From Gnetum montanum (taxonomy: Eukaryota > Streptophyta > Gnetopsida > Gnetales > Gnetaceae): 32,754 nucleotides of DNA. Below the pieces are notes generated by a model. That model was not told where the DNA came from. It made no database searches and saw nothing but the letters and a program-made list of their open reading frames with translations. Position numbers and translations under genes: made by a program. How positions within the stretch are numbered: the stretch's first letter is position 1; each line of letters starts with the position of its first letter. Of the stretch, positions 9,893 through 18,984 are shown piece after piece. The stretch spans positions 5,935 to 38,688 of the forward strand of contig MNCI01018056.1 in assembly GCA_015680685.1 (NCBI GenBank). Direction: 5' to 3'.

Positions 9893-11480
9893 TTAGCCTA
9901 TAGATAGAATTTTTCGCTTTGAAAAATATGAAAAATAGAAGGAGTTTAAGCATGGAACTGGGGTCCTCAAAGAGCCAAAAAGGCCATGAACATGATGAAA
10001 TACTTGAAGAGGGCTTGATTATTCACAAAAATTAAAGTTTTAGCTAGGAGAATGAGATTTTATGTTGGAGAAAATGCCACGAAGGAGTTGGATACAATCG
10101 ATGGGGTGCACAAAAGATTTGATTGCAAAAATGCCTAAGGATAAGGAACTTAACTAACCCAACTAAGAGATATGTAAGTGGATCCTCCTCATAGCAGGAC
10201 CATGCCCTTTTTACCCTTGCATATCTTGAAACCAATGAGTCCATGGACCTCATAGTTGATTGATGGTTATGGAAAGTTATAGACTGAATCTAGAAGAATC
10301 TAGTTAAGAATATTAATACATCAAATTAAGACATTGACAAGACATCGAAACTGATAGTGAGGTGAATAACAGAAAACATTGGTGGATGAGAAAGAAGATG
10401 GAATGGGGTTCTGAATCATGGCCACATGAAGTCCCTTGTAGATTTTATGGTTAAATGATCCAATAAAGTCCATCCTTAGTCCAGATCAAAACCAACCACT
10501 TTCAATGACTTTGCATCAATACTCTAAGACTAGTCCACCCCCTCAACACACAAGAATGCTTCCACAGATCAATCACCATTCCTTATTAAGAAGAAAAGAG
10601 AAGCAAGAAGTGAGAAAGGGCCTTAGTTAGAGGGGACCATGAGGCATTGGTAACATGTCTTTCTAGTTTCATAACCATTGCTTGTAGCCCATTATTCTAT
10701 CTAAGGGGTGTGCTTTGAATTCCCATCATTTTTTTGGATTTTATGTTTTTATGAATTTTTGGATGGGAACCACACCATGCAAAGACTTTAACTTCCTATT
10801 ATTGGTTGACAACGAAATAGTAAGAAATCCATGAAAACACTCATGCACTCAAGAGAGTATAAAAGTACAAAGAACATCAAGTCCCCTTGAAGTCACATCC
10901 TTGTCATTCCATTTAATCTTTCCCAAGTCTGGAAACTACCAAGGTCAAAAGTTCATTAAAGTTTCATTACAGAAAGAGACCTCATATTTCCAAAATTAGG
11001 AACACCATAGAGTTTTGTGGATGAGCAGATGATGTGAACTCACTACGTATTCCAAGAAAAAGGAACCATGTCTTAGCTATCAATCATTAAAATTCAAAGA
11101 TAGAAACAGACATTAGCAATCAAATAACATTAAGTACAAACCACCATTAGCAAACAACTACAACATCACTGTGTCTTGCTAGCAATAAAGAACAACAAAG
11201 CAAAACCTTAGAAAAATAGAATAAAAATCAAACCAAAATAATGTAAAATATAAAAGAAATTGTAAAATATCCAAGAAAGATAAAACATACTAATGATGGT
11301 GTAAAACAAAAAGTGTGAAAAAAAAGGTGTAAAATAAAAAAGTATAAAAAATCGAGGAGCCACTTATATGGTTAGCATGGATGTCCATCTCCCCCATGAC
11401 TGAGTTGGAAGGAGGAGATCTAGAAAATTGAATGTGGTTGTCCATTTGATGAGGTGTTGCTAGAACTGGCTCTTTTGGGC
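9893..11480 (-). other. Long noncoding block between integrase and aORF (element A)
   Basis: No coding frame is visible. The block is shared with element B (28181-29545) and, inverted, with element D (17179-17933 and 18366-18540). Shared words include TTTGCATGGTGTGGTTCCCA, GGCCTTAGTTAGAG and CTTTGAATTC. The far end near 11370-11425 contains CAACTCAGTCATGGGGGAGATG, shared with B at 29510-29535. The G-rich GGGGGAGATG there resembles a second, internal polypurine tract. Its retention in all forms suggests a structural role such as RNA packaging. Confidence 0.55.
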
Positions 11481-11489
11481 TCACGGAAA

Positions 11490-12810
11490 GGTTTGACTTA
11501 CTGTATGTTGACTAGTAATCTCTTGTTTGGGCTTTTAGGTTTGTAGATCAACATGGTCCCAAAAGAAAAGCTTTGATAGATGATATAAGGCCCTTCCCAC
11601 AATGTTTAAAACTTGATTTGTTGTGGCACATGTGTGGGGTTCAAGTAAAGGACCTTGTCTCTAGGTGAAAATTTTACTTTCCTTATTTTGAGGTCATGAC
11701 ATTGTTTGCTGAATGCCTTGTGCACTTTATTCAAGGATAGGGCCACCAATCTATTCTCATCTAGCACGCTAAGGTTGATTAGTCTTTCTTTCTATGCTAG
11801 GCTAAGATCAAGATCAAGGTCACAGGCTGTTGAAAATGTATGGAACTTAGACTAAATAGGAAGTGTTGGCAATTTTTTGTACATCAACTCATAGGGAGAA
11901 TAGCCTATAGGGAGCTTCCATGTTAAGCACTAGGCCTAAAGAGCATTGTTGAGTTTTGTGCTCAAGTCTACCCTATATTTGCTAATTCTTCTGGTTAAGA
12001 TCTTAGTGACTTTCCTATTCATGGCCTTAACTTGAATGTTGGCTTGGGGATGGTAAGGTGTTATTAATTTATGTTCTACCCCCAAGTGTTGCATGAGCTT
12101 TTGAAAGGTGGTGTGTGTAAAATGAGTACCATTGCTAGAAATTAGTGCATGTGGCACCCCAAACTTGTTTACAAAATCTATTGTACAAATCAAGCAATTG
12201 TAAAAGATGTATAGTTGGTGATGGCTATTGCTTCTACCCCATTCATACAATACTCATTAGCGACTATGATGTATGCCTTTTCATTTAACATGGGTGTGAT
12301 GGGATCCATGAAGTCAATGCCCCAAATGTTGAAGGGTTCCAGTGGTTGGATCCATTGATGAGGTCCCTCCATTCGAGCAATCATCCCACCATTAAATGGA
12401 TAGTGATCACAAGAGTGGACAAAGTAGTGAGTGTCCCTAAAAAATGTTGGCTAATAATACCCTGCCATCAGGATCTTAATGGTCATGCATCTCCTAGCAT
12501 AGTGGCCCCCATAAGGGCCCTCATGAGCATCTTGAAGGATGCATAGTTGGTCAACATTAGGAACATACTAATGAACAAATCCATTGGTGCACACCTTGTA
12601 AAGGTGTCTATTAATCTCCATGAAGTGTTTAGCCTAATGAAGAAATTATTATTTCTTCCTATGATCCAACTCTTGTGGCATTTTTTGAGTGAGAAGATAA
12701 ATGAGGATGCCATTGTACCATGTAGGTTCATTGGGCACTTGTTCATTTATTGCACTAGTAAAGAGAAGTTCATCAGGAAACTAATCAAAAAGTGGGCTAT
12801 CCTCCTCTTT
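11490..12810 (-). pseudogene. Integrase (element A), broken
   Basis: The translation shows the three parts of a Ty3/gypsy integrase in order. First is an HHCC zinc domain near 12520-12400 (GGHYARRC...FRDTHYFVHSCDHY). Then comes the catalytic core, with FNIWGIDFMDP at 12350-12310, then ISSNGTHF near 12140 and TPYHPQANIQVKAMNR near 12060-12015. The C-terminal domain follows (SPRDKVLYLNP... LWEGPY... LVNIQ.VKPF), ending near 11490. The first catalytic Asp (GIDF) is present. The second (normally S-D-G/N-G) is Ser, and the catalytic Glu position after ANIQ reads Lys, so the enzyme would be inactive even without the stops and frameshifts. It would insert element DNA into the genome. Confidence 0.8.
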
Positions 12811-12849
12811 ATTGCCCCATTGCAACCAAGACAAGTGGTCAGCAACCAC

Positions 12850-13200
12850 ATTATTGGCTTCCTTTCTATATACCATCATGAGATCGAATTCCTACAAGAT
12901 CACAAGTTATTGTATGACACAGGGACTCACCATTGGTTTGTTCATCAGGAAGAAAATTGCATTATGATCTGTGTGCATAAACAAATTGTACCCAAGCACA
13001 TAGTACCTAAATTTCTCCAAGGCATACACCACCACCATCAATTCTTTTTCTGTTGTGGTGTAGTTCAATTGTGCACACATAATGCTTTGCCTCAAGCATT
13101 AGATGTAGTATGGACAATCTTGATCATCCAATTGCATGAGCATGGCTCCCAAAGCATAATTTGATGTGTATATTATGATGTGAAATGGCATGGACTAATT
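12850..13200 (-). pseudogene. RNase H domain (element A), broken
   Basis: This segment follows the RT thumb in the same orientation. The open piece at 13095-12907 contains CAQLNYTTTEKELMVVVYALEKFRYYVLG..., then MHTDHNAIFFLMNK. These are the two hallmark blocks of the Ty3/gypsy RNase H, with the Glu of TEKEL and the Asp of TDH retained. Just upstream, IIYTSNYALGAMLMQ is the start of the domain. It would degrade the RNA strand of the hybrid during reverse transcription. A stop or frameshift upstream separates it from RT. Confidence 0.8.
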
Positions 13201-13949
13201 AGGTGCTCATAGAATTAGAGTTTCTACAAGCTTCTAATTGAGTTTCTATAGTATCTTTTTGCATTGCTTGGTCCATATGAATAGAGCATCTTTCTTTGTC
13301 AACTCCACCAAAGGTTTAACAATATTAGAGAAATTCTTAATGAATCGTAGATAGTAGCCTATGTGGCCAAGGAATGACCAAACATCTTTGATGGTTTCTA
13401 GCTAGTGGGTAATTCCTTGGATGACCCTTATTTTTTCAGGGTCCATCTTAATCCTTGTTTGTGAGATTCTATGCCCTAAAACAATACCCTCCTAGACCAT
13501 CAGATGGCTCTTTTTCCAATTAAGCTAAAGGTTGGTCTTCACACATCTTTTTAACACTTTCTTAGGGTGGTCCAAGGCTTGCTCAAATGTAGCATCATAG
13601 GTGAGAAGTCATCCATGAAGACTTCCATCTTGCTTCCAATCTACTGTTGAAAAATTCTTGGAATAAGACGTTGGAAGGTTGGAGGGGCATTGCATAAACC
13701 AAATGACATATTTCTATATGAAAAAGTCCCCCAAGGACTTGTAAATGTGGTTTTGGCCTAGTCCTTAGGTACAATTTGAATTTTCTTATAGCCACTATAA
13801 TCATTTAGAAAGCTGTAGAAGTAATTCCTAGAGATAGTGTCTAACACCTAGTCCAAAAATGAAAATGGAAAATGATCTTTGTATGTTGCCATGCTCAATA
13901 ATGTAAAGTCAATACAAACCCTCCACTTGCCACCTTTCTTTGGCATGAT
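13200..13949 (-). pseudogene. Reverse transcriptase (element A), broken
   Basis: Reading from 13949 down, the pieces are IMPKKGGKWRVCIDFTLL, TYKDHFPFSFLD, SGY.KIQI, FGLCNAPPTFQRLI, and the catalytic box VFMDDFS at about 13622-13602 with both Asp residues present. Next is LDHPKKVL, then the thumb VWSFLGHIGYYLRFIKNFS, with LVELTKKDALFIW behind it. A one-base frameshift lies right after MDDFS, and there are several stops. The N-terminal part of RT is not on this strand upstream of 13949; it appears inverted in 13951-14117 (see the palindrome). Confidence 0.8.
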
Positions 13950-14117
13950 NGTTATGAATAGCAAGTGGGTTAGCCCACTTGTGATCATGCCAAAGAAAGG
14001 AGGCAAGTGGAGGGTTTGTATTGACTTTACATTATTGAGCATGGCAACATACAAAGATCATTTTCCATTTTCATTTTTGGACTAGGTGTTAGACACTATC
14101 TCTAGGAATTACTTCTA
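13816..14117. repeat. 134-bp inverted repeat (palindrome) in RT, likely assembly artefact
   Basis: The arms 13816-13949 and 13984-14117 are reverse complements with one mismatch (13932/14001). They are separated by 34 bp that begin with an N at 13950. The right arm encodes RT on the plus strand and carries the upstream codons (NSKWVSPLV) missing from the left arm. It ends exactly at a run of Ns. An inverted contig end joined to its neighbour explains all of this. Confidence 0.85.
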
Positions 14118-14132
14118 NNNNNNNNNNNNNNN
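14118..14132. other. Assembly gap (15 N)
   Basis: A run of Ns directly follows the right arm of the RT palindrome. True distance and orientation across it are unknown. Confidence 0.99.
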
Positions 14133-14520
14133 NATATGACCAAGGAAAGGCTATTAGCCATTTGTTGACCACCTTTAATAACTTCTCTTTCTATCCAGGA
14201 GTAAGGTGGGCATTTATTATTATCAGCTTATCACTTTTCAGAAAAGCATATTCCATGCCAGTAGGTAGAGTTTTCAACTCTAAAGGCTCTTATTTAAAAC
14301 TTTTAGGGATTTCCAACTCTCCCCAATAAGTATCATCAAGTTCATCATCAGAGAGTTGGTGATGAACTCATTCCAATTCATCCATGCCTTCAACATAGGC
14401 ACTTGTTAAGCTCTTAGTTGGTTCCATGCAAAGTGTTTTGCTTTTAGAATTAGCTATCAGCCGTTGGGTGCCCTCCTGTTTTGTGGCTTCTATGTACAAG
14501 TACCTTTGAAATTTTGTCTC
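14133..14520 (-). pseudogene. Protease C-terminal end and PR-RT linker (element A)
   Basis: On the minus strand this begins with YIEATKQEGTQRLIANSKSK, which aligns with YVATTQQEDIPWLIANPKSN at the end of element B's protease ORF. It then runs through MEP..LTSAYVEGMDELE, DDTYWGELEIPKSF, and LKTLPTGMEYAFLKSDK...IIINAHLTPG. The last block matches the conserved LP..L.YAFL motif that precedes RT in Athila/Tat elements. It ends at the gap, where RT should begin. The protease active site is not present here. Confidence 0.65.
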
Positions 14521-14885
14521 ATCTTTCTGTATGCAAAAGTCCTTCAAGGACTTGTAAATGTGGTTTTGGCCTAAACCTCGAGTGCAATTTGAATTTGGTT
14601 ATAGCCACTATAACCATTTAGAAAGTTATAGAATTAATGCCTAGAGATCGTGTCTAACACCTGGTCCACAAATGACAATGGGAAATGATCTTTGTACATT
14701 ACAATGCTCAATAGTGTAAAGTCAATACAGGCCCTCCACTTGCCACCTTTCTTTGGCATGATCACAAGTGGGATAATCCACTTGTTGTCCATAATGGGAT
14801 AGATGAACCCTACCTTGAGGAGTTGTTCAATCTTCTTCTCGATGATTTGCTTCAATTTTGGTTTTAGCTGCCACTGTAACTACCT
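14521..14885 (-). pseudogene. Second, displaced copy of the RT N-terminal region
   Basis: The open piece 14855-14634 reads KQIIEKKIEQLLKVGFIYPI, then NKWIIPLVIMPKKGGKW and YKDHFPLSFVDQVLDTISR. It is the same RT region as 13816-13949 plus the upstream part that copy lacks. Here it is joined directly to gag on one side (~14885) and to the PR-RT linker on the other (~14521), out of the normal order. Either two element copies were fused by recombination or deletion, or contigs were misjoined. Confidence 0.75.
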
Positions 14886-14899
14886 ACTTCACGTGCCTT

Positions 14900-15824
14900 G
14901 TTGGAATTCATATTGCCTCTACAATATTGAGCATACTTTGGGTAGCAAGAAAAGGCTCATCAAGGTCATGATCATGGTGCCTATGATGCTCTCTATTACC
15001 CCTTCATTCATGATGATGTGCCTCTTTTGAATGTCCATGCCCTTCATCTTACCTTGCCTAATAGTCCCTTTGATTATTTCAGTCCCATCGATCATTTTGG
15101 TCACCCCCATCATGGTCTTGCCTCCTGCAATCTTATTTAGAGCCAAAAGAAGAAGAAGAAGATGATGATGAAGGTGAAGAGGAAGGATGACTAACACCAT
15201 CATGGTTCCTGCTACCCCCTTTTTGGCGATCACAACCATGACCACGATCTTATTTCTTGTCTACATTCCTACCTTGGCTTGCCTCATTGGATCCTTCTTT
15301 GTTATTAGATCCATTCTTACTAGAACTGGAATTGTGAATTGTGGACCGTAGGTTCTAAATTTGACCTCCTTCACCAAAGTCAAAGAGAGGAATTTCACTA
15401 AATGAAAAATCCATAAAGAAGGTTTCCCCACCATTCTTTTGGTATAGCAGGAATGGGGAATCATTAAATCCTTTTCTCTTCACAAATTCATGATGTTGTT
15501 CTAACTATCGATCTTGTAGACATTGTGCCTTAGTGGGATGATAATCCTTAGGATTACTATCTTGCACAACATACTTAGCATGAAGTTCCTAGAGACCCCA
15601 TCGTATAAGCATTTGTTGGAGCATTACAGGAACATATCAGTTTGGCAGCAACACAATGTTGCCATCCATGTCACACCATTGCAGTTGTCCATCCTGATAT
15701 AGGATGAAGGTGAAATTGGGTACATACTCATTAAGATGAGCATATACCACTCAATATTGTTGAGCACCAACTGATGAGCTCCATCGGACCTGGATAGAGA
15801 AGCACTCCTATGAAAAGAAGACAT
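14900..15824 (-). pseudogene. gag: Gag N-terminal part (element A), broken
   Basis: The start is placed at the ATG at 15824 by alignment with element E. After about 35 codons the frame shifts. The next frame gives NEYVPNFTFILYQDGQLQW, DYHPTKAQCLQD, then NLRSTIHN, an acidic Ser-rich linker (SHPSSSPSSSSSSSS) and DEPFLATQSMLNIVEAI, each matched in E or B. The capsid-like domain that should follow is missing. The sequence jumps to RT at about 14885. Multiple stops. Confidence 0.75.
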
Positions 15825-15984
15825 TTCCAATTAAATGATAAAAACACAATATGCTTTTAAATTTTGTTGTAGTAATTATAAAATATGATACAACTCTAAG
15901 GTTTGATCCAATGATTTTGAATGATTTCCACTAAATCCTAGATAGTACATGAAACAACCAAAAGGTCCCCAATAACAACACCAA
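15825..15984 (-). promoter_or_regulatory. Leader and decayed primer binding site (element A)
   Basis: The PBS position is 15966-15983. Compared with element E it has six changes, five of which are C-to-T on the element strand, giving TGGTGTTGTTATTGGGGA. The remainder is AT-rich leader. Confidence 0.75.
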
Positions 15985-16826
15985 TGATGAGTGGTGAGGT
16001 ACCCCTACACCCAACCATACAAATCACTAAGGCATTCACATGTGAACTAGTCGAATTCTGTGAACCTATAGTTCTCTAGTGCACTAGTTCTTCTAGGAAG
16101 TGAAATGCGCATTGAGAACATTCGTTGTCTTCCCAAATTCACTTGTGAAGCTTAAGGATATGGTTTAAGTGTAATTTAGGTACATGATTTTTATCATTTT
16201 ATGTTTTATAAGTTTAATCGCCTACAATAAGAATGAAAAGTAGAGTAATTTAAGATCTAATTCATTCACTGCCTAGCTAAACTAACACAAGTACTCGTTC
16301 CACTTTCTTGAACACATATAGCACTACTTGGCTACCAAACATTAAATGTTGCTAGGTTACCAAACACTATATGTATGCTCGAAGTGGTCGTGCTTATGTT
16401 CATTAACAATTGGAAATTAATTGATTAATTTAAATGCATTAAAGTAAAGTGTATTAAAGGAGACATTAATATATTCTCAATGCTACAAGGATTATCAAAA
16501 GGGTTCATTTTTATTCCTATCACACTGTTGCACTTAGGTAAAGTAGTGTTCAAGCAAAGATCCGTATACACTTAAACTCCTACTATGGGCACTCACAAAA
16601 TATTCTAACTCTAGAGAAAACAAACTGTAAGAGCTTCACTACTCTATGCAAAACTATGAAAAAATCCCTGAAAATCATGAGTCCAAGCACTATATTTATA
16701 GGTCGACATATACCCCACAATATTGGATATCTGGCATCACATCTTGGGCTTCGACAATAGGTATTTGATGTCATGGCTCCAATATTGGATACCTGATATC
16801 GGAGCATGTTAGAACATGACTCATCA
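15985..16826 (-). repeat. 5' LTR of element A (842 bp)
   Basis: Bounded by TGATGAGT (15985) and ACTCATCA (16819-16826), with the PBS on the inner side. A TATA-like box lies at 16691-16700. Outside it, the U3 end has CAATATTGG (16718-16726), CCAATATTGG (16779-16788) and GATATC words, a palindrome set of its own. Confidence 0.85.
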
Positions 16827-17178
16827 ATGCCGAACATAGTTGCTAATTGATGGTAGTTAATTGAATTTTGTTGCTTGAATTAATTTCTTAATGATTGGCT
16901 TTCATCATTGAATTTTGACATTGATTTTCTGCTGATATCAAGCAGTGATTTTAAATCAGCCACCCATTCCATTGAAACTTCATGATGTTCTCTTATTTTT
17001 GCAGCATGAGGTCCTTTCTTAAGAACAACTTTAAAAGAAATTGTGACCTTGGTACTCTCCAAACTTGGAACAAATCAAGTGAAATTGATAAGGATGTTTC
17101 TTCAAGGAAATTTGTCACCTTTTTTACCTACCTATCGTCTTTAGTTTTATGGATGCTCTCATCGATTCCTTACCATTT
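16827..17178 (-). other. Unassigned sequence with a 60-codon open frame
   Basis: This lies between the 5' LTR of element A and the start of element D and matches neither. The minus strand is open from 17062 to 16880 and encodes a charged peptide (KVVLKKGPHAAKIREHH, MEWVADLKSLLDISRKS). A TTTTTGCAG-like acceptor is present on the plus strand near 16997-17005. I do not recognise it; a host-gene or unknown-element fragment is possible. Confidence 0.25.
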
Positions 17179-17933
17179 CTAACATTGACCAATAATAGGA
17201 AGCAATGTCTTTGCATGGTGTGGTCCTCATATAAAACAAAACAAAACACAAACATGGTAATTCAAAGCACATCCCTTAGATAAAATAATGGGCTACAAAC
17301 ACCAGCTATGGCATAGGAAAGACATGTTACCCATGCATGAAGGCACCACTCTAACTAAGGCCTCCTTCACTTCTTGCTTCTCTTTTCCTCTCTATTTGGA
17401 ATGGTAGGTGATCTTTGTGGATGTTCATGAGCTCTAGGAGGTCAAATGATCTTAGTGTGCCAATGCAAGGTCACTAGAAGAGGATGGTCTTGATTCCAAC
17501 TAAGGATGGGCTGATATTAGGTTATCTTAATCACACACATCACAAAGGACTTCATGTGACTCAAATGATGAATTTCATTTCACCCTCTCTCTCTCTCTCT
17601 TATTAAGTTGATCCATTTTCCATTTCACTACTTGTTACCATGATTAATCAATGTGTCCATTTTAATATGTCTTAATTCTTTGGTGGTTTCTTGGGTGATT
17701 CAAATTTTAATAATCCATGACTATTAGTCATCCTTGGGGCCTAGAGACTCCTTGGTATGAGGGCTTGCAAGGGCATTCAAAGCATGAGCCTATTATGGAA
17801 AGGACCCACTTGCATACTCTTTGGTCTAGATATTTAAATTTCTGATCCCTTAGTCATTCATCACAATATGTTTGATGACAATGAACACTTGTTGGCCACT
17901 AAGAGCCTAATGCAAATCATGGAGGTAGTTAAG
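17179..17933 (+). other. Noncoding block of element D
   Basis: This is the inverted counterpart of about 10150-10815 in element A and of part of 28181-28960 in element B. It starts with CCAATAATAGGAAG, then TTTGCATGGTGTGGT. A CT microsatellite lies at 17585-17600. No coding frame. Confidence 0.6.
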
Positions 17934-17953
17934 NAATCACGGAGGTAGTTAAG
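17915..17953 (+). repeat. 19-bp direct repeat flanking a single N
   Basis: The sequence aatca(t/c)ggaggtagttaag occurs at 17915-17933 and again at 17935-17953, with an N at 17934. This is the signature of two contig ends that overlap but were not merged. Confidence 0.8.
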
Positions 17954-18365
17954 ATACCTCATAGGCATCACAAGGAAAGTCACCTACCCAGGGTTTCAGG
18001 TTGGGAATGGCACCACCAATAAGAAGAAGTAGTTATGCAAGTAGCAATTCTATTTTTGTTCCCTGAAACAAGTTTGGAATTTGATCGTAGATATGGATAA
18101 ATGGATTTTAGCATGGGCTAAAGAAGAAAATAAGTAAAGATGCACAAGTAGGAAAAAATAAGTACACTTGTTATTCTTTGTTGTTATGGAATTTTAAAGT
18201 TAAATTCTTGTAAAAGAAGAATCCATCTTATAATTCTAGAGTTGGTCATTATGGCTCTAAGTACATTGTCTTTCGAAATAACATTGACTTGGCTTCTAAA
18301 GAGGTAGTGTCTCCACTTCTTCAATGAGAAGACTAGGGCTAGGACATCTAGTTGTTTGCACTTAT
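17935..18365 (-). pseudogene. RNase H fragment of a different gypsy lineage
   Basis: The minus strand (about 18375-18184) encodes QLDVLALVFSLKKWRHYLF, then QVNVISKDNVLRAIM, then RWILLLQEFNF. The pattern (ALVFxxxKxRHYL, xxxISKxxxL, RWxLLLxEF) is that of the extra or alternative RNase H of Tat/Ogre-type elements. It is clearly different from the TDH-type RNase H of element A. It lies inside element D's noncoding block in the opposite direction, with no RT or integrase beside it. Its low-coordinate end coincides with the N at 17934. Confidence 0.55.
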
Positions 18366-18984
18366 AGGCAATCAAACTCCATCCAACTCTCCTTTTCCCA
18401 ACAAATTCTAAGCCCTCTTCAATGATTTATTCTTATTCTACGTTTTTCTAGCCTTCTTTAGGCTCCAATTTCATTGTCAAACTCTTTCTCTATACTTAGT
18501 TTTTTAACATACAAAAATTATTCTACAACTACATTAACACATCCCCATCAACACACTACAAAAATAGTATAAATACACAATGCTAGGGGCATTTTTTTTT
18601 CATTTTTTTAAGCCTAGAGCATCTTCCAAGCACCATAACTTGGTAATCGATTTTCTAAATCTACCCATTCTTCAACCCTCAAGCTAACGAAGGTGAGCTT
18701 TTCATTGTGGAGGCCACAAACCTATGGTTTATGACAAAAAAAATGTCAAAATTTTTCTAATTCTCAAAGGTTTAACTAATAAAATAATATTAAAATCACT
18801 AATCTACACTAAGTTAAACCTCATCAATGAACTGAGGTAGCTAAATGAATAAAATAACACTAAAATAACCAATCTACCATGATCATAACTAGCTTAAGTA
18901 TAACTTGCCCAAATGAGAAAAGGTATCAAAAGTATTAAAAGTTACACATAAAATGCTAATATTTGGTTATGCTTGTCATCACAA
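18366..18984 (+). other. Noncoding block and aORF leader of element D
   Basis: This continues the inverted homology to element A (AAGCCCTCTTCAA, CCTTCTTTAGGCTCC) and then the aORF leader. No coding frame. Confidence 0.6.
18541..18580 (+). promoter_or_regulatory. Putative internal promoter for the aORF (element D)
   Basis: ATCCCCATCAACAC is followed by a TATA box TAGTATAAATACAC at 18565-18578. It aligns with the TATA at 9803-9811 in element A and lies about 410 bp upstream of the aORF ATG, nearly the same spacing as in A. The repeat words upstream are mostly lost. Confidence 0.45.

Larger units (their letters stand above)
5467..16826 (-). mobile_element. Element A: near-full-length Ty3/gypsy element with extra ORF (about 11.4 kb)
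   Basis: On the minus strand the order is LTR (16826-15985), decayed PBS, gag, a displaced RT piece, PR/RT linker, gap, RT, RNase H, integrase, a ~2 kb noncoding block, aORF, polypurine tract and LTR (6315-5467). The order gag-RT-RH-IN, with integrase last, is diagnostic of Ty3/gypsy. Size, PBS and the extra ORF fit the Athila/Tat branch. All genes are broken. The two LTRs (842 and 849 bp) are only about 70-75% alike by eye. The flanks (GAGG before 5467, ATGCC after 16826) show no target-site duplication, so the unit is either very old or a composite of related copies. Confidence 0.75.

Noticed and set aside
12547-13164. 205-codon plus-strand open frame
   Set aside because: It is the antisense of the RNase H-integrase region of element A. 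The minus strand shows clear pol motifs, and the plus translation resembles nothing.
13879-14085. Plus-strand reverse transcriptase frame
   Set aside because: It is the right arm of a palindrome beside Ns and is best explained as an inverted contig end, not a second gene.
14919-15245. Minus-strand 108-codon frame rich in Met/Leu
   Set aside because: Wrong frame of the gag linker of element A; the frame with DEPFLATQSMLNI is the conserved one.
5467-16826. Target-site duplication around element A
   Set aside because: The five bases before 5467 and after 16826 do not match.
18541-18980. A separate LTR inside element D
   Set aside because: The TATA is present, but there are no TGATGAGT/ACTCATCA termini or PBS/PPT. 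The alignment to element A makes it an internal part of the element.
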